Shown one piece after another: positions 50,998 to 58,384 of a stretch of DNA of 64,000 nt. This stretch comes from Sphaerisporangium siamense. Its GTDB lineage: Bacteria; Actinomycetota; Actinomycetes; Streptosporangiales; Streptosporangiaceae. The first letter of the stretch is position 1, and every line of letters starts with the position of its first letter. The stretch spans positions 3,534,001 to 3,598,000 of the forward strand of contig NZ_JACHND010000001.1 of assembly GCF_014205275.1 (NCBI RefSeq), read 5' to 3'. Under the pieces are notes generated by a model. It saw only the letters and a list, made by a program, of their open reading frames with translations. It was not told where the DNA came from and did no database searches. Made by a program: the position numbers and the translations under genes.

Positions 50998-51011
50998 TTT
51001 AATTAGCTGGA

Positions 51012-51040
51012 AACCTACCCGCAGGCGCTTGCGCCGTCAA
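51012..51040 (-). promoter_or_regulatory. Chitinase promoter
   Basis: On the minus strand TTGACG (51035-51040), exactly 17 bases, and TAGGTT (51012-51017) match the housekeeping consensus. The spacer contains the inverted repeat GGCGC-TT-GCGCC (51024-51035), a second candidate regulator site between the two boxes. Confidence 0.7.
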
Positions 51041-51288
51041 TGTCTCCGGCACACCCGAGTCGGGCGCGCTCCCGCCGGCCCCGCTCCCCGCCTTCCGGTG
51101 GACGCGGGTGCCCCGGGCCGCGCGCGTCTTCTCACCTGGCCAATTCCTGGCGCCGGGACGGACCGGAGACGAGACCGGGCGCCGCGCCATTCCATATAGG
51201 CACGGGCCCAAACATGATGATCGTCACACGGGCGCCCACCGCGGGCCGGACTCGCCGGCGGACCGCCCCACGACACGGGCGGTGAGGT

Positions 51289-51294
51289 TACGCT
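51289..51294 (+). promoter_or_regulatory. Minus-10 element for a leaderless transcript
   Basis: TACGCT ends 6 bases before the ATG at 51301, with no ribosome site, the same sequence and spacing as at 10389-10394. Confidence 0.45.
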
Positions 51295-51300
51295 CGGGGC

Positions 51301-52083
51301 ATGAGCGTGGACGACCAGGAAAGCCGGTCCTACGAGCGGTTCTGCGCGGTCACCGAGGCCGAGACGAGCCGGATGGCCGCCGCCGCGCGCGAGGCGGGCC
51401 CCGAGGCGCCGGTGCCCACCTGCCCCGGGTGGAGCGTCGCCAAGCTGCTCAAGCACGCCGGCATCGTCCAGCGCTGGGCCGCGCACATCGTGGGCGGGCG
51501 CGTCCAGGCGCCCATCAGCACGCGCCAGGTCCCCGTCGAGCTTCCCGGCGACCCCGGCGACTACCCCGGCTGGCTGGAGGACGGCGGGCGCGCGCTCACC
51601 GCGACGCTGCGCGCGGCCGACCCCGGCACGCCGGTGTGGTCCTGGGGGCCCGGCGGGTCCGCCGCGTTCTGGGCGCGGCGCATGGCGCACGAGGCGGCCG
51701 TCCACCGGGCCGACGCCGAGATCGCCGCCGGCCTCGCCCCGCGCTTCGACGCCAGGCTCGCCGCGGACGGCGTCGACGAGCTGCTCGGCAACCTCGGCAT
51801 GGTTCCCGCGGTCGCCGAGCGCCTCGCCGCGCTGGGCGAGGAGAACCGCACGCTGCACTTCCACGCCACCGACCTCGACGGCGCCGGCGAGTGGCTGGTC
51901 ACGCTGACGCCGGGCGGGTTCACCTGGGAGCACGGCCACGGCAAGGGCGACGTCGCGGCGCGCGGCACGGCGGGCGACCTGCTGCTGCTCGTCTACGGCC
52001 GGTCGGACCCGGCGTCCGGCCGCGTCGAGGTCTTCGGCGACCACGGCCTGCTGACCCGGTGGCTGGCGGCCACACCGATCTAG
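51301..52083 (+). CDS. Maleylpyruvate isomerase family (MDMPI fold) mycothiol-dependent protein
   Basis: The 260-residue protein has the DinB-like MDMPI N-terminal domain with TCPGWSVAKLLKHAG (first metal His) and MAHEAAVHRADAE (Glu and His ligands), and the C-terminal MDMPI domain ending DLLLLVYGR. Members use a metal and mycothiol or act as unknown transferases. It does not have neighbours of maleylpyruvate metabolism, so the true reaction is unknown. Probably leaderless. Confidence 0.88.
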   Translation: MSVDDQESRSYERFCAVTEAETSRMAAAAREAGPEAPVPTCPGWSVAKLLKHAGIVQRWAAHIVGGRVQAPISTRQVPVELPGDPGDYPGWLEDGGRALTATLRAADPGTPVWSWGPGGSAAFWARRMAHEAAVHRADAEIAAGLAPRFDARLAADGVDELLGNLGMVPAVAERLAALGEENRTLHFHATDLDGAGEWLVTLTPGGFTWEHGHGKGDVAARGTAGDLLLLVYGRSDPASGRVEVFGDHGLLTRWLAATPI

Positions 52084-52108
52084 CCCGGCTCCCCGGCCGC
52101 CGTCACGT

Positions 52109-52306
52109 TCAGAGGGAGCGGCCGGTCTCGCCCCAGTGGGCGGCGTCCAACGCCTGGTCAGGCACCTCCTGCGGGCGGTCGGTCGCGACCACTTCCACCA
52201 TCTCGCTCGGCCGGACGCGCTCGGGAAGCGTTCCGAACCTGACGTACCTCAGGAACGCGTACTCTTCGGCGCTGAACTGCTCCACCGGCGTGTTCTCGTC
52301 GTCCAT
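52109..52306 (-). CDS. Small acidic protein, last gene of the candidate conflict operon
   Basis: The 65-residue protein (MDDENTPVEQFSAEEYAFLR start) is strongly acidic in its first half and has one probable amphipathic helix. GAGGAGG lies 6 bases before the ATG at 52306. It follows the phosphoribosyltransferase-fold gene by 76 bases in the same direction. No family is recognised; it could be a regulator, an antitoxin-like partner or an unrelated small protein. Confidence 0.65.
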   Translation of the reverse strand: MDDENTPVEQFSAEEYAFLRYVRFGTLPERVRPSEMVEVVATDRPQEVPDQALDAAHWGETGRSL

Positions 52307-52382
52307 CGCGGCCTCCTCACGCACGACCATTGTCGCCAGCCGCTCATCACCCCGCAATCATCGCGATCACCGTCGCTTCCCC

Positions 52383-53279
52383 TCAATTCCCGCCGGATCC
52401 ATGCAGCAGGCGCTTCCAGTCGGGGCCGAGCGCGTCCGCGTACGCCGCGCGCTCGCGGGCCAGCTCCGCCCAGTCCTCCGGCTTCTCGGCCACCGCCAGG
52501 CAGTCGTTGCCGTGCAGGCCCCACACTTCCGCCTCCACCCAGCACAGGTGCCGGTACTTGCGCGGCGCCGTGGCCTGCGCGCCGAAATCCCAGCCCACCG
52601 CCGACACCGCCTTCCCCGAGAACTGCCGCGCCGCCCGGGCGGCGTACGCGCGCCGGGTCAGCGTGTCCGGGTGCAGGAAGGAGAGGTCGAACCCGTTGAG
52701 CCCCAGCCCGAACGCCGCGAGACCGTACAGGAACGTCGCCCGGATCCCCCGCCCGGCGCAGAACGCGGTGATCCGCCGCGCGCCGCGCAACGCCCCCGCG
52801 TACGACAGGACGTACACCCGCTTCAGCCGGTGCGACTCCAGGTACCGGCCGAGGGCGGCGATGATCGTGGCGCCGGAGGCGACGGTGTCCCCGACCAGCA
52901 GCGTGTCGGCGGGCGCCTCGAACTGCGCGTAGGACACCTCGACCCGCGCGGTGTCCGGCGAGACGGCCACCCGGGAGGTCGCGACGAGGTTCAGCGGCAG
53001 GTTCTCGCCGCTCTGCCGGACGACCGCCTCGCCGAGCTGGTAGACGAGGCCCTTGCTCAGGATCGCCAGCTCGGCCGTGCGGCCCGGCTGGTACTCGTCG
53101 CCGAGATGGCCGATGAAGAGGCGGCTCGATTCCAGGCAGGCGCGGCGGAAGTCGGCGCCGATCAGATTACGGTCGAACAGCAGCCGCTCCAGCGCGCCGT
53201 TGTGCACCACGTACAGACGGGACCCCCGCGTGCCCGCCTCGATGAGCTCCGCGGTGCTGCCGTCCGCGTCGAGGATCAC
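52383..53279 (-). CDS. Phosphoribosyltransferase-fold protein
   Basis: The 298-residue protein contains LLVGDTVASGATII (residues 127-140), the PRPP-binding loop of type I phosphoribosyltransferases, though the usual acidic pair is reduced to Gly-Asp-Thr. Flanking beta strands (RVEVSYAQF, RVYVLSYAG) fit the Rossmann-like core. About 110 residues after the core form an extra domain (FLHPDTLTRRAYAARAARQF, then ALGPDWKRLL). The substrate base is not evident and it does not look like a purine or pyrimidine salvage enzyme; related folds occur in bacterial conflict and Ter-type stress operons. GTG start with AGGAGG. Confidence 0.78.
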   Translation of the reverse strand: MILDADGSTAELIEAGTRGSRLYVVHNGALERLLFDRNLIGADFRRACLESSRLFIGHLGDEYQPGRTAELAILSKGLVYQLGEAVVRQSGENLPLNLVATSRVAVSPDTARVEVSYAQFEAPADTLLVGDTVASGATIIAALGRYLESHRLKRVYVLSYAGALRGARRITAFCAGRGIRATFLYGLAAFGLGLNGFDLSFLHPDTLTRRAYAARAARQFSGKAVSAVGWDFGAQATAPRKYRHLCWVEAEVWGLHGNDCLAVAEKPEDWAELARERAAYADALGPDWKRLLHGSGGN

Positions 53280-53331
53280 CTGTTCCTCCTGTTCGGTCGT
53301 GTTCGTGCTCTCCGTGATGTCCGGGTGACGG

Positions 53332-54546
53332 TCAGGCGGGCGCGCGGGCCAGGCGCTCGGCCACCGCCGCCACGTTCGACACGGCCTGTCCGCAGGTCAG
53401 CGCGGGATCGAGCCGCGTGCCCGCGCGCACCACCGCGAACCTGACCGCGTCCGCCGAGCCGCTCCCGTACAGCGTGGAGGTGATGACCCCGAACTCGGGA
53501 CGCGACCTCAGCAGCACCAGCTCCCGCCACGTCGCCCCGCCGTGGACGAACTCGTCGACGCGCAGCCAGCGCAGCACGAGGTCGAGGCGCCGGTAGGAGA
53601 GCATCCGTCCCCTCAGGCCCGCCTCCGCCTCGTCCAGCCCGCACGACAGCGGGGCCAGGGGCAGATCGGTGAGGAGCGAGGTGTCCAGGTCGCGCACGTA
53701 GCAGCGCAGGTACGCGGCCGACACGAACTGCGCGAGACGGCCGCGCGCCTGATCCGGGACGGGCGCGGGCAGCGTCCGCTCGACGAACCGCCTCACGAAC
53801 GCCTGCCCGTCGAGCCGCTCCGGCGACGCCGCCATGACGGCCGCCACCTGATCGTACGGACGGCCCCAGGCGCGCCCGAGCGTGCGGACGAGCCCGGACA
53901 GGTCACCGTCCGGAGTCACCGCCTTTTTCCACATTTCGGCGATTCCCGCGGCGGTCGGATCGCCGAAACGGGGATACCACGCGAGATCCGGGTCGACGCG
54001 GAGCGGGCCCGCGCGGGCGTACGGATTCCCGCGGTCGTCGCGGTACTCGCGCGCCTTTCTTTCGCGGTACGCCGGCAACTCCGGAGTGGTCGAGGTATGG
54101 CGCACCAAGCCCTCATGGACGAGTGGTCCCAAACGCGCGAGGAAAACGCCGAACCACGGCAGCTCGAACATGTAGGACGACGGGAAGAGCAGATAGGAAT
54201 CGGTCAGCAGGACGGCGAGCCGGGTCGCGTCCAGCGCCTGACGCAGGGCCGCCTCCGCGTCCCGCCCTGCCGCGTCCCTGCCGTAGCAGGCGAGGATCTC
54301 CGGGTTGAGGTACTGGACGAACAGCGGCCTCTCCCGGCGGTGGGCCCCCTCGCGCACGGTCTCGCGCCGCCGCGCCGCGGTCGTCCCGTCCAGCGTCACC
54401 GGTGTCCCGTCCAGCGTCACGTTCACCGACAGGTCGCGCGCCGCCGTGAACGCGTCCCCCCGGGCCAGTACGCGCTGCCCGGTCCCGTGCCCGTCGCGCG
54501 GCGCCCACGCGGCGGGGCGGCGCGGCGGCCCTTGTCTAGGCTTCAT
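53332..54546 (-). CDS. Unknown protein with N-terminal ARD-type motif
   Basis: I do not recognise the main domain of this 404-residue protein. A disordered start (residues 1-25) leads to VLARGDAFTAARDLSV (26-41), which matches a motif at the end of the preceding gene product, then a duplicated VTLDGTP heptad, then a soluble alpha/beta domain (FVQYLNPEILACYGR, LAVLLTDSYLLFPSSYMFEL, ELPAYRERKAREYRD). No membrane helix is present. The ATG at 54546 overlaps the upstream gene by 11 bases, without a clear ribosome site, so translation is coupled. The gap to the next gene is 52 bases. Confidence 0.78.
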   Translation of the reverse strand: MKPRQGPPRRPAAWAPRDGHGTGQRVLARGDAFTAARDLSVNVTLDGTPVTLDGTTAARRRETVREGAHRRERPLFVQYLNPEILACYGRDAAGRDAEAALRQALDATRLAVLLTDSYLLFPSSYMFELPWFGVFLARLGPLVHEGLVRHTSTTPELPAYRERKAREYRDDRGNPYARAGPLRVDPDLAWYPRFGDPTAAGIAEMWKKAVTPDGDLSGLVRTLGRAWGRPYDQVAAVMAASPERLDGQAFVRRFVERTLPAPVPDQARGRLAQFVSAAYLRCYVRDLDTSLLTDLPLAPLSCGLDEAEAGLRGRMLSYRRLDLVLRWLRVDEFVHGGATWRELVLLRSRPEFGVITSTLYGSGSADAVRFAVVRAGTRLDPALTCGQAVSNVAAVAERLARAPA

Positions 54547-54970
54547 CGTGATCACGAGGGGCGGCGGGACGCGGGGTGACGTGCAGGTCGCGGGCCGAGG
54601 TGTAGGAGTCGCGTCCGGCGTTGATCTGCTGGACCACCGTGAAGGTGTCGCGGGCGGTGGCCCTGCGCGCCTCGTCGACGAACTCCCGCAGCTCGGACGC
54701 CGCCTCGCCGTGCCTGCTCAGGAACGCCCCCAGGATGGCCGCCCACCGCCGCCGCTCCTCGACGGCGGCCGGTTCCGGCGAGCCGGGCGTCTCGCGCAGA
54801 CGTTCCTCGGTGACCTCAAGCTGCCCGGCAAGGTCCGGGTCGCCCTCGCCACGATGACGGTTGAAGATCTTGACCAGGCGGGCCTTCGCGGTCTCCCAGG
54901 TGTCCCGGGTCATCGCCTGCACGAGCGCGGTGCTCGCGATGCCGGCAAGACCGGCCAGAGCGGGGTCCAT
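54536..54970 (-). CDS. Small helical adaptor-like protein with C-terminal ARD-type motif
   Basis: The 144-residue protein is alpha-helical (ALVQAMTRDTWETAKARLVK near the start, further helices to about 105) and ends with INAGRDSYTSARDLHV (116-131) and a polar tail. Small proteins of this type with a C-terminal GRD/ARD beta motif are common in Streptomyces-like genomes; the motif resembles short self-assembling signalling motifs, which is inference. AAGGAG lies 8 bases before the ATG at 54970. It is the first gene of a four-gene group. Confidence 0.75.
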   Translation of the reverse strand: MDPALAGLAGIASTALVQAMTRDTWETAKARLVKIFNRHRGEGDPDLAGQLEVTEERLRETPGSPEPAAVEERRRWAAILGAFLSRHGEAASELREFVDEARRATARDTFTVVQQINAGRDSYTSARDLHVTPRPAAPRDHDEA

Positions 54971-55309
54971 CGCGATACTCCTTCGATGCGACGCGTTCCC
55001 CACTAACGACTGATCGGCTGCTTGCCCCGCTAGTATGCCCCCGCCCGATGGCGAATTTCCAGAGATTTATAAACGTTCATGCAAATATTCCCCGATCAAA
55101 CACCCCACCCCAAATACCGCCCCCTCAGTCCCTCCGTGAACCGTTTCATTCTCCCCCAAACGTCCCATACCAAGATTCCATAACCCCCGGCCTTCACCCA
55201 CCCACCAGGAAGCCCCGCGGATAACCTCCAATCCCACCTGTGACCCGCCGCCATGGTCGCTCACAGTGATCCCACCCGACGACTGCGCGATGGCGAGTCG
55301 CTGGGGGAT
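54971..55309. other. Gene-free control region of the conflict operon, with strand-skewed DNA
   Basis: Next to the adaptor gene lies a possible weak promoter (TGGAAA, 18 bases, CATACT on the minus strand, about 55020-55050) and an AT-rich patch (55050-55095). From about 55095 to 55240 the plus strand is very rich in C and A and poor in G, unlike the rest of the window. No gene is seen. Confidence 0.45.
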
Positions 55310-55492
55310 CTAAGTGACCGGCAGAGGGTTCTGGCCGAGGAAGCGGTGGCCGTTGTCGGCGGAGTGGCGTACGGCGGTGAAGGCGTAGTCGATCATCGCG
55401 GTTTCGTAGGCATGCGGCGCTGATAGGACCGGGCCGCCGTCGCGGAGGGCTTTCGCCAGGGTGGTGGCTCGCTCCTCGCGCCCTCTCCGGCC
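55310..55492 (-). pseudogene. C-terminal fragment of an unidentified gene
   Basis: A minus-strand frame that ends at TAG 55310-55312 reads TTLAKALRDGGPVLSAP then AYETAMIDYAFTAVRHSADN then GHRFLGQNPLPVT, with coding-like codon use but no start codon or domain. It lies between the nuclease gene and the conflict operon and may be the remnant of a lost gene. I cannot name the family. Confidence 0.35.
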
Positions 55493-55535
55493 AGGTCGTC
55501 GGCAGGTGGTGCGGTGGAGGCTTGGGGGTGTGCGG

Positions 55536-56189
55536 TCAGGCGGTGAGGCGGTGGGGTGGTGACGGAGAGAGGAGGTCGGGGAGGGGGCAGCCGAGGGTCC
55601 ATTCGGCGAGTTGGTCTCGGGCGATCATGGGGAGTTCGGCGGCTCGGCCCTCGCGTAACGCGGCCGAGGTGAAGCCGCTGGAGGTCACGAGCAGGCCGGT
55701 GTGGCCGGCGTAGGCGTGGGCGAGGGCGCCGAGCAGGTTGCGCACGTGGGGAGAGCCCACGTTGTTCGACCATCGCTTGCACTGGACGGCGAACAGGCGG
55801 CCGTCCGGCGCGACGGCGAGGACGTCCACCCCGCCGTCGCCGGCGCCGCCCGTGACGCGGACCTTGCGGAAGCCGTCCCGGCGGAGCAGCGCGGCCACCA
55901 GGTGCTCGAACTGCTCGCCGCTCATCTGGTCGATGGTCTGCAGGCCGGCGTTCGCGCGAAGGTAGTGGTCGCGCTGCCGGTGCGACCGGCGGACGAGGAG
56001 CAGCGCCACGGCGGCGACCGCGACGCCCGCCGTGAGGGTGGCCGCGAGCAGCCACGGCCCGGACGCGCGCACGAACCCGACCGTCGCGTTGATCAGTGGC
56101 ACCGCGACGACCAGCCCCACGAGCGCCCACATGACGCCGTCGCCGCCGGTGCGCCGCCCCGCGCGCCGGGCCGTTCGTCGTCGAGCCAT
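55536..56189 (-). CDS. Membrane-anchored restriction endonuclease-like protein (Mrr family)
   Basis: The 217-residue protein has two N-terminal helices (VMWALVGLVVAVPLINATVG and LAATLTAGVAVAAVALLLV) and a C-terminal PD-(D/E)XK nuclease domain of the Mrr_cat type: MSGEQFEHLVAALLRRDGF, GAGDGGVDVLA (catalytic Asp) and FAVQCKRW (Q-x-K). GAGGAGG precedes the ATG at 56189. Such membrane-tethered Mrr-like nucleases are found in defence islands but some are housekeeping. It lies upstream of the conflict operon in the same direction. Confidence 0.85.
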   Translation of the reverse strand: MARRRTARRAGRRTGGDGVMWALVGLVVAVPLINATVGFVRASGPWLLAATLTAGVAVAAVALLLVRRSHRQRDHYLRANAGLQTIDQMSGEQFEHLVAALLRRDGFRKVRVTGGAGDGGVDVLAVAPDGRLFAVQCKRWSNNVGSPHVRNLLGALAHAYAGHTGLLVTSSGFTSAALREGRAAELPMIARDQLAEWTLGCPLPDLLSPSPPHRLTA

Positions 56190-56606
56190 CGCGAACCTCC
56201 TCGAAGACCCAGGGGGCACCTCGGGACCGAGGTGGCCACACCGAAGAGTGTGAACCCCGCCACCGACAAAATCCGGAGAGGCGTCTCTGCCGTGGGTGTG
56301 GCATCGCTCGCGGAGACCCATGACGTCGGAGCCGGGCGGCGCCGTCCCGCTCATTCGGGAGACCGTCGATGAGGATCACGAGCCGCTGCTCGGTCAGGGA
56401 GTCGTGCGGCGAAGACCCGGCGCGCGTGTGCGCTGACGCCGGGCTTCTAGATCATCGCACGTTCCGCGGGCCGCCATGACCAGATGACCGCCGCGTACCT
56501 GACAAAACGGCCGTGAAGCAGGGGCGGAGCGGGATGAAAAAGCCTTCGGTGGGCGCCCCGTCGCCCTGGGCGCGGAGGGCGGCGGGGCCGCCCGCCGGGC
56601 GCCGGG
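56190..56606. other. 417-base gene-free stretch
   Basis: No supported gene on either strand. It holds the promoter region of the nuclease gene at its left end and the downstream region of the MDMPI-fold gene at its right end, including GC-rich inverted sequence near 56555-56600 that may terminate that gene. Confidence 0.4.
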
Positions 56607-57359
56607 TCACTGCGTGGCGGCGGTGCGGAGCGCGCGGAACTGGTCCAGAAGGGCCTGGTCGCCGGTGTGGCGTACGGCGTCGCCGCCGCGGTTCCACAGC
56701 CACAGCAGGAGCGGGACGGTGTCCCCGCTGACGAGCGCGTCGCCGTCGAAGCCCGTCCGGGCGTCCTCCACGGTGACGCCGCCCGGCAGCGCCCGCACCG
56801 TCCACGCGTGGTGGCTGGTGGAGACCGAGAGGGGACGCTGGTCGGGCGCGTCGAGCACCGTGCCGAAGTCGTCCTTCCAGCGGGTGCTTCCGTAGCCGAC
56901 GAACAGCTTCAGGACCTCGTCGATGCCGTCGAGGGCGATGTCGCCGGGAATGCCGGACACCGGCCGCCCGGCCACGAGCTCCGCGTCCACGCGGTGGATC
57001 ACCGTCTCCTGCGCCATGCGGCGGATCCAGAAGCCGACGGTCTGGTCGGGCTCGTACCACGAGGGCGCGGCGTCGCCGGGCTCGTGCGCGGAGAACTGCC
57101 CGGTCAGGACGGCGTACGCCTTGTCCAGCGCGGTCAGGGGATCGGCGTCCAGGTGCTCCTCGGGCAGCGACTCGGGGAAGACGCCAAGCCTGATGATCTC
57201 CGCCTTGTGGAGGTACACCTGGGCGACGTGCTGGGCGAGGTCGGCGGCCGACCAGTCGGGGCAGGACGGCACCCGGGAGGCGGGGTCGGCGGCGGCGACG
57301 GCGTCGCGGAGCAGGGCGAAGTCGTCCTGGAGACGATCGAGCAGACGAGAGGAATCCAT
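56607..57359 (-). CDS. MDMPI-fold (maleylpyruvate isomerase family) protein
   Basis: The 250-residue protein is a second MDMPI-type protein with SCPDWSAADLAQHVAQVY (metal His), MAQETVIHRVDAEL (Glu, His) and the C-terminal beta domain ending LLLWLWNRGG. It is only distantly similar to the copy at 51301. Start at ATG 57359, with AGAGG close before it. The reaction is unknown. Confidence 0.87.
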   Translation of the reverse strand: MDSSRLLDRLQDDFALLRDAVAAADPASRVPSCPDWSAADLAQHVAQVYLHKAEIIRLGVFPESLPEEHLDADPLTALDKAYAVLTGQFSAHEPGDAAPSWYEPDQTVGFWIRRMAQETVIHRVDAELVAGRPVSGIPGDIALDGIDEVLKLFVGYGSTRWKDDFGTVLDAPDQRPLSVSTSHHAWTVRALPGGVTVEDARTGFDGDALVSGDTVPLLLWLWNRGGDAVRHTGDQALLDQFRALRTAATQ

Positions 57360-57426
57360 ACCTCTTATCGAAGCGCACCCACCGGACCGTCCGAACCTGG
57401 TTTTCCCGCCGCTGACCGCGCGGGCG

Positions 57427-57762
57427 TCATGGGACCAGGGCCGAGATCTTCTTCGGTACGCACATGCGCCACGACTCCACGACCAGTTCGCGCATCTCGG
57501 CGCGGTCGAGGGCGGCCAGGCGGACGCGGACCCAGTTGTAGCGCTCGTCGGAGGGAAGCGGCATCACGAACTTCTCCGGGTTCCCGGCGACCAGGCCCGC
57601 CCGTTCCTCCTTGGGGAAGCCGAAGCCCATCAGAGTCTCGTCCGGCGAGACGGACAGGTACACGATCTTCCCCACCCGGAACTTCACGTGATCGCGGATG
57701 AGGTGCTCGGACGTCCGGGGCAGCGCCGACGCCACCTCGCGGATCTCGTCGACGGTGACCAT
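57427..57762 (-). CDS. MmcQ/YjbR family protein
   Basis: The 111-residue protein shows the single-domain CyaY-like fold of the MmcQ/YjbR family, with MVTVDEIREVASALP at the start, FGFPKEERAGLV in the middle and YNWVRVRLAALDRAEMRELV near the end. The family is called DNA-binding in databases without firm proof. GGGAGGGG lies 5 bases before the ATG. It is upstream of and in the same direction as the MDMPI gene, 67 bases apart. Confidence 0.87.
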   Translation of the reverse strand: MVTVDEIREVASALPRTSEHLIRDHVKFRVGKIVYLSVSPDETLMGFGFPKEERAGLVAGNPEKFVMPLPSDERYNWVRVRLAALDRAEMRELVVESWRMCVPKKISALVP

Positions 57763-58384
57763 GTGCCCCTCCCGCCGGCCCGACGGCTCCCGCGGGCGAC
57801 CCGGACGGCCGCCGCGCTCCGGCCGATCATATCCACGCCGCGTGGGACGCGGCGCCCGCCGGTTGGAGGCCGTCCGCCGGTTCGAGCGCCCCTGCCCGTT
57901 CCATCGCGGGCACCGGTCGGCGCCGCTGATCCAGGGCGCCGGGGCTCCCGGAGGCGAGGGACTCCATCGCCCGGACGACCCCGTACGGGCCAGGGGTGTC
58001 GCGCAGGAGGGCGCCGAGACGGCGGGCCCGCTCCGCGGCGGCGGTCGCGGCGAGGTGGTCGGCGGCCTCCTTCAGCTCGGTGGACGTCGGGACGCCGCCG
58101 AGGACGCGGGCGGCGCCGTGCGCCTCTCACGAGCGGCGAGCGGCGTGGCGCGATGCCGTTGTCGTCGGCGAGGATCTTGTGGTGCAGCCGCTGGAGGTCG
58201 GGTCCCGGTTCGATGCCGACCTCGTCGATGAGGGTCTGCCGGCCGTCCTGGTAGACGGCGAGGGCGTCGGCGCGGCGCGTCTATTCGCCCCGGACCGCGC
58301 GGAACCCCCTCGACGAGACCCGGGCGGACCAAGCCCGTGACCGCTGCCACTGTCGTGGAGCGGACGGACATCGGAACCGGCGGG
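57763..58384 (-). pseudogene. Decayed SARP (BTAD) regulator and unidentified coding remnant
   Basis: On the minus strand 58140-58272 reads RRADALAVYQDGRQTLIDEV then GIEPGPDLQRLHHKILADDN, the end of a BTAD domain of a SARP regulator, with an in-frame TAG directly upstream and no winged helix. After a frame change a second coding-like stretch (57834-58128) reads VLGGVPTSTELKEAADHLAA and GALLRDTPGPYGVVRAMESL before a TGA. Neither has a start codon. It is most simply a degraded regulator gene; the second part may belong to another gene. Confidence 0.55.

Larger units (their letters stand above)
50786..51300. other. Control region between the chitinase and an MDMPI-fold gene
   Basis: It contains the chitinase leader (about 220 bases), operator-like palindromes and promoter (50985-51040), and the leaderless minus-10 of the divergent gene (51289-51294). 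The rest (51045-51280) shows no gene; short open frames there are arginine- and proline-rich. Confidence 0.6.

Noticed and set aside
51301..52083. True maleylpyruvate isomerase of the gentisate pathway
   Set aside because: No gentisate dioxygenase or fumarylpyruvate hydrolase is nearby; the family is large with mostly unknown reactions.
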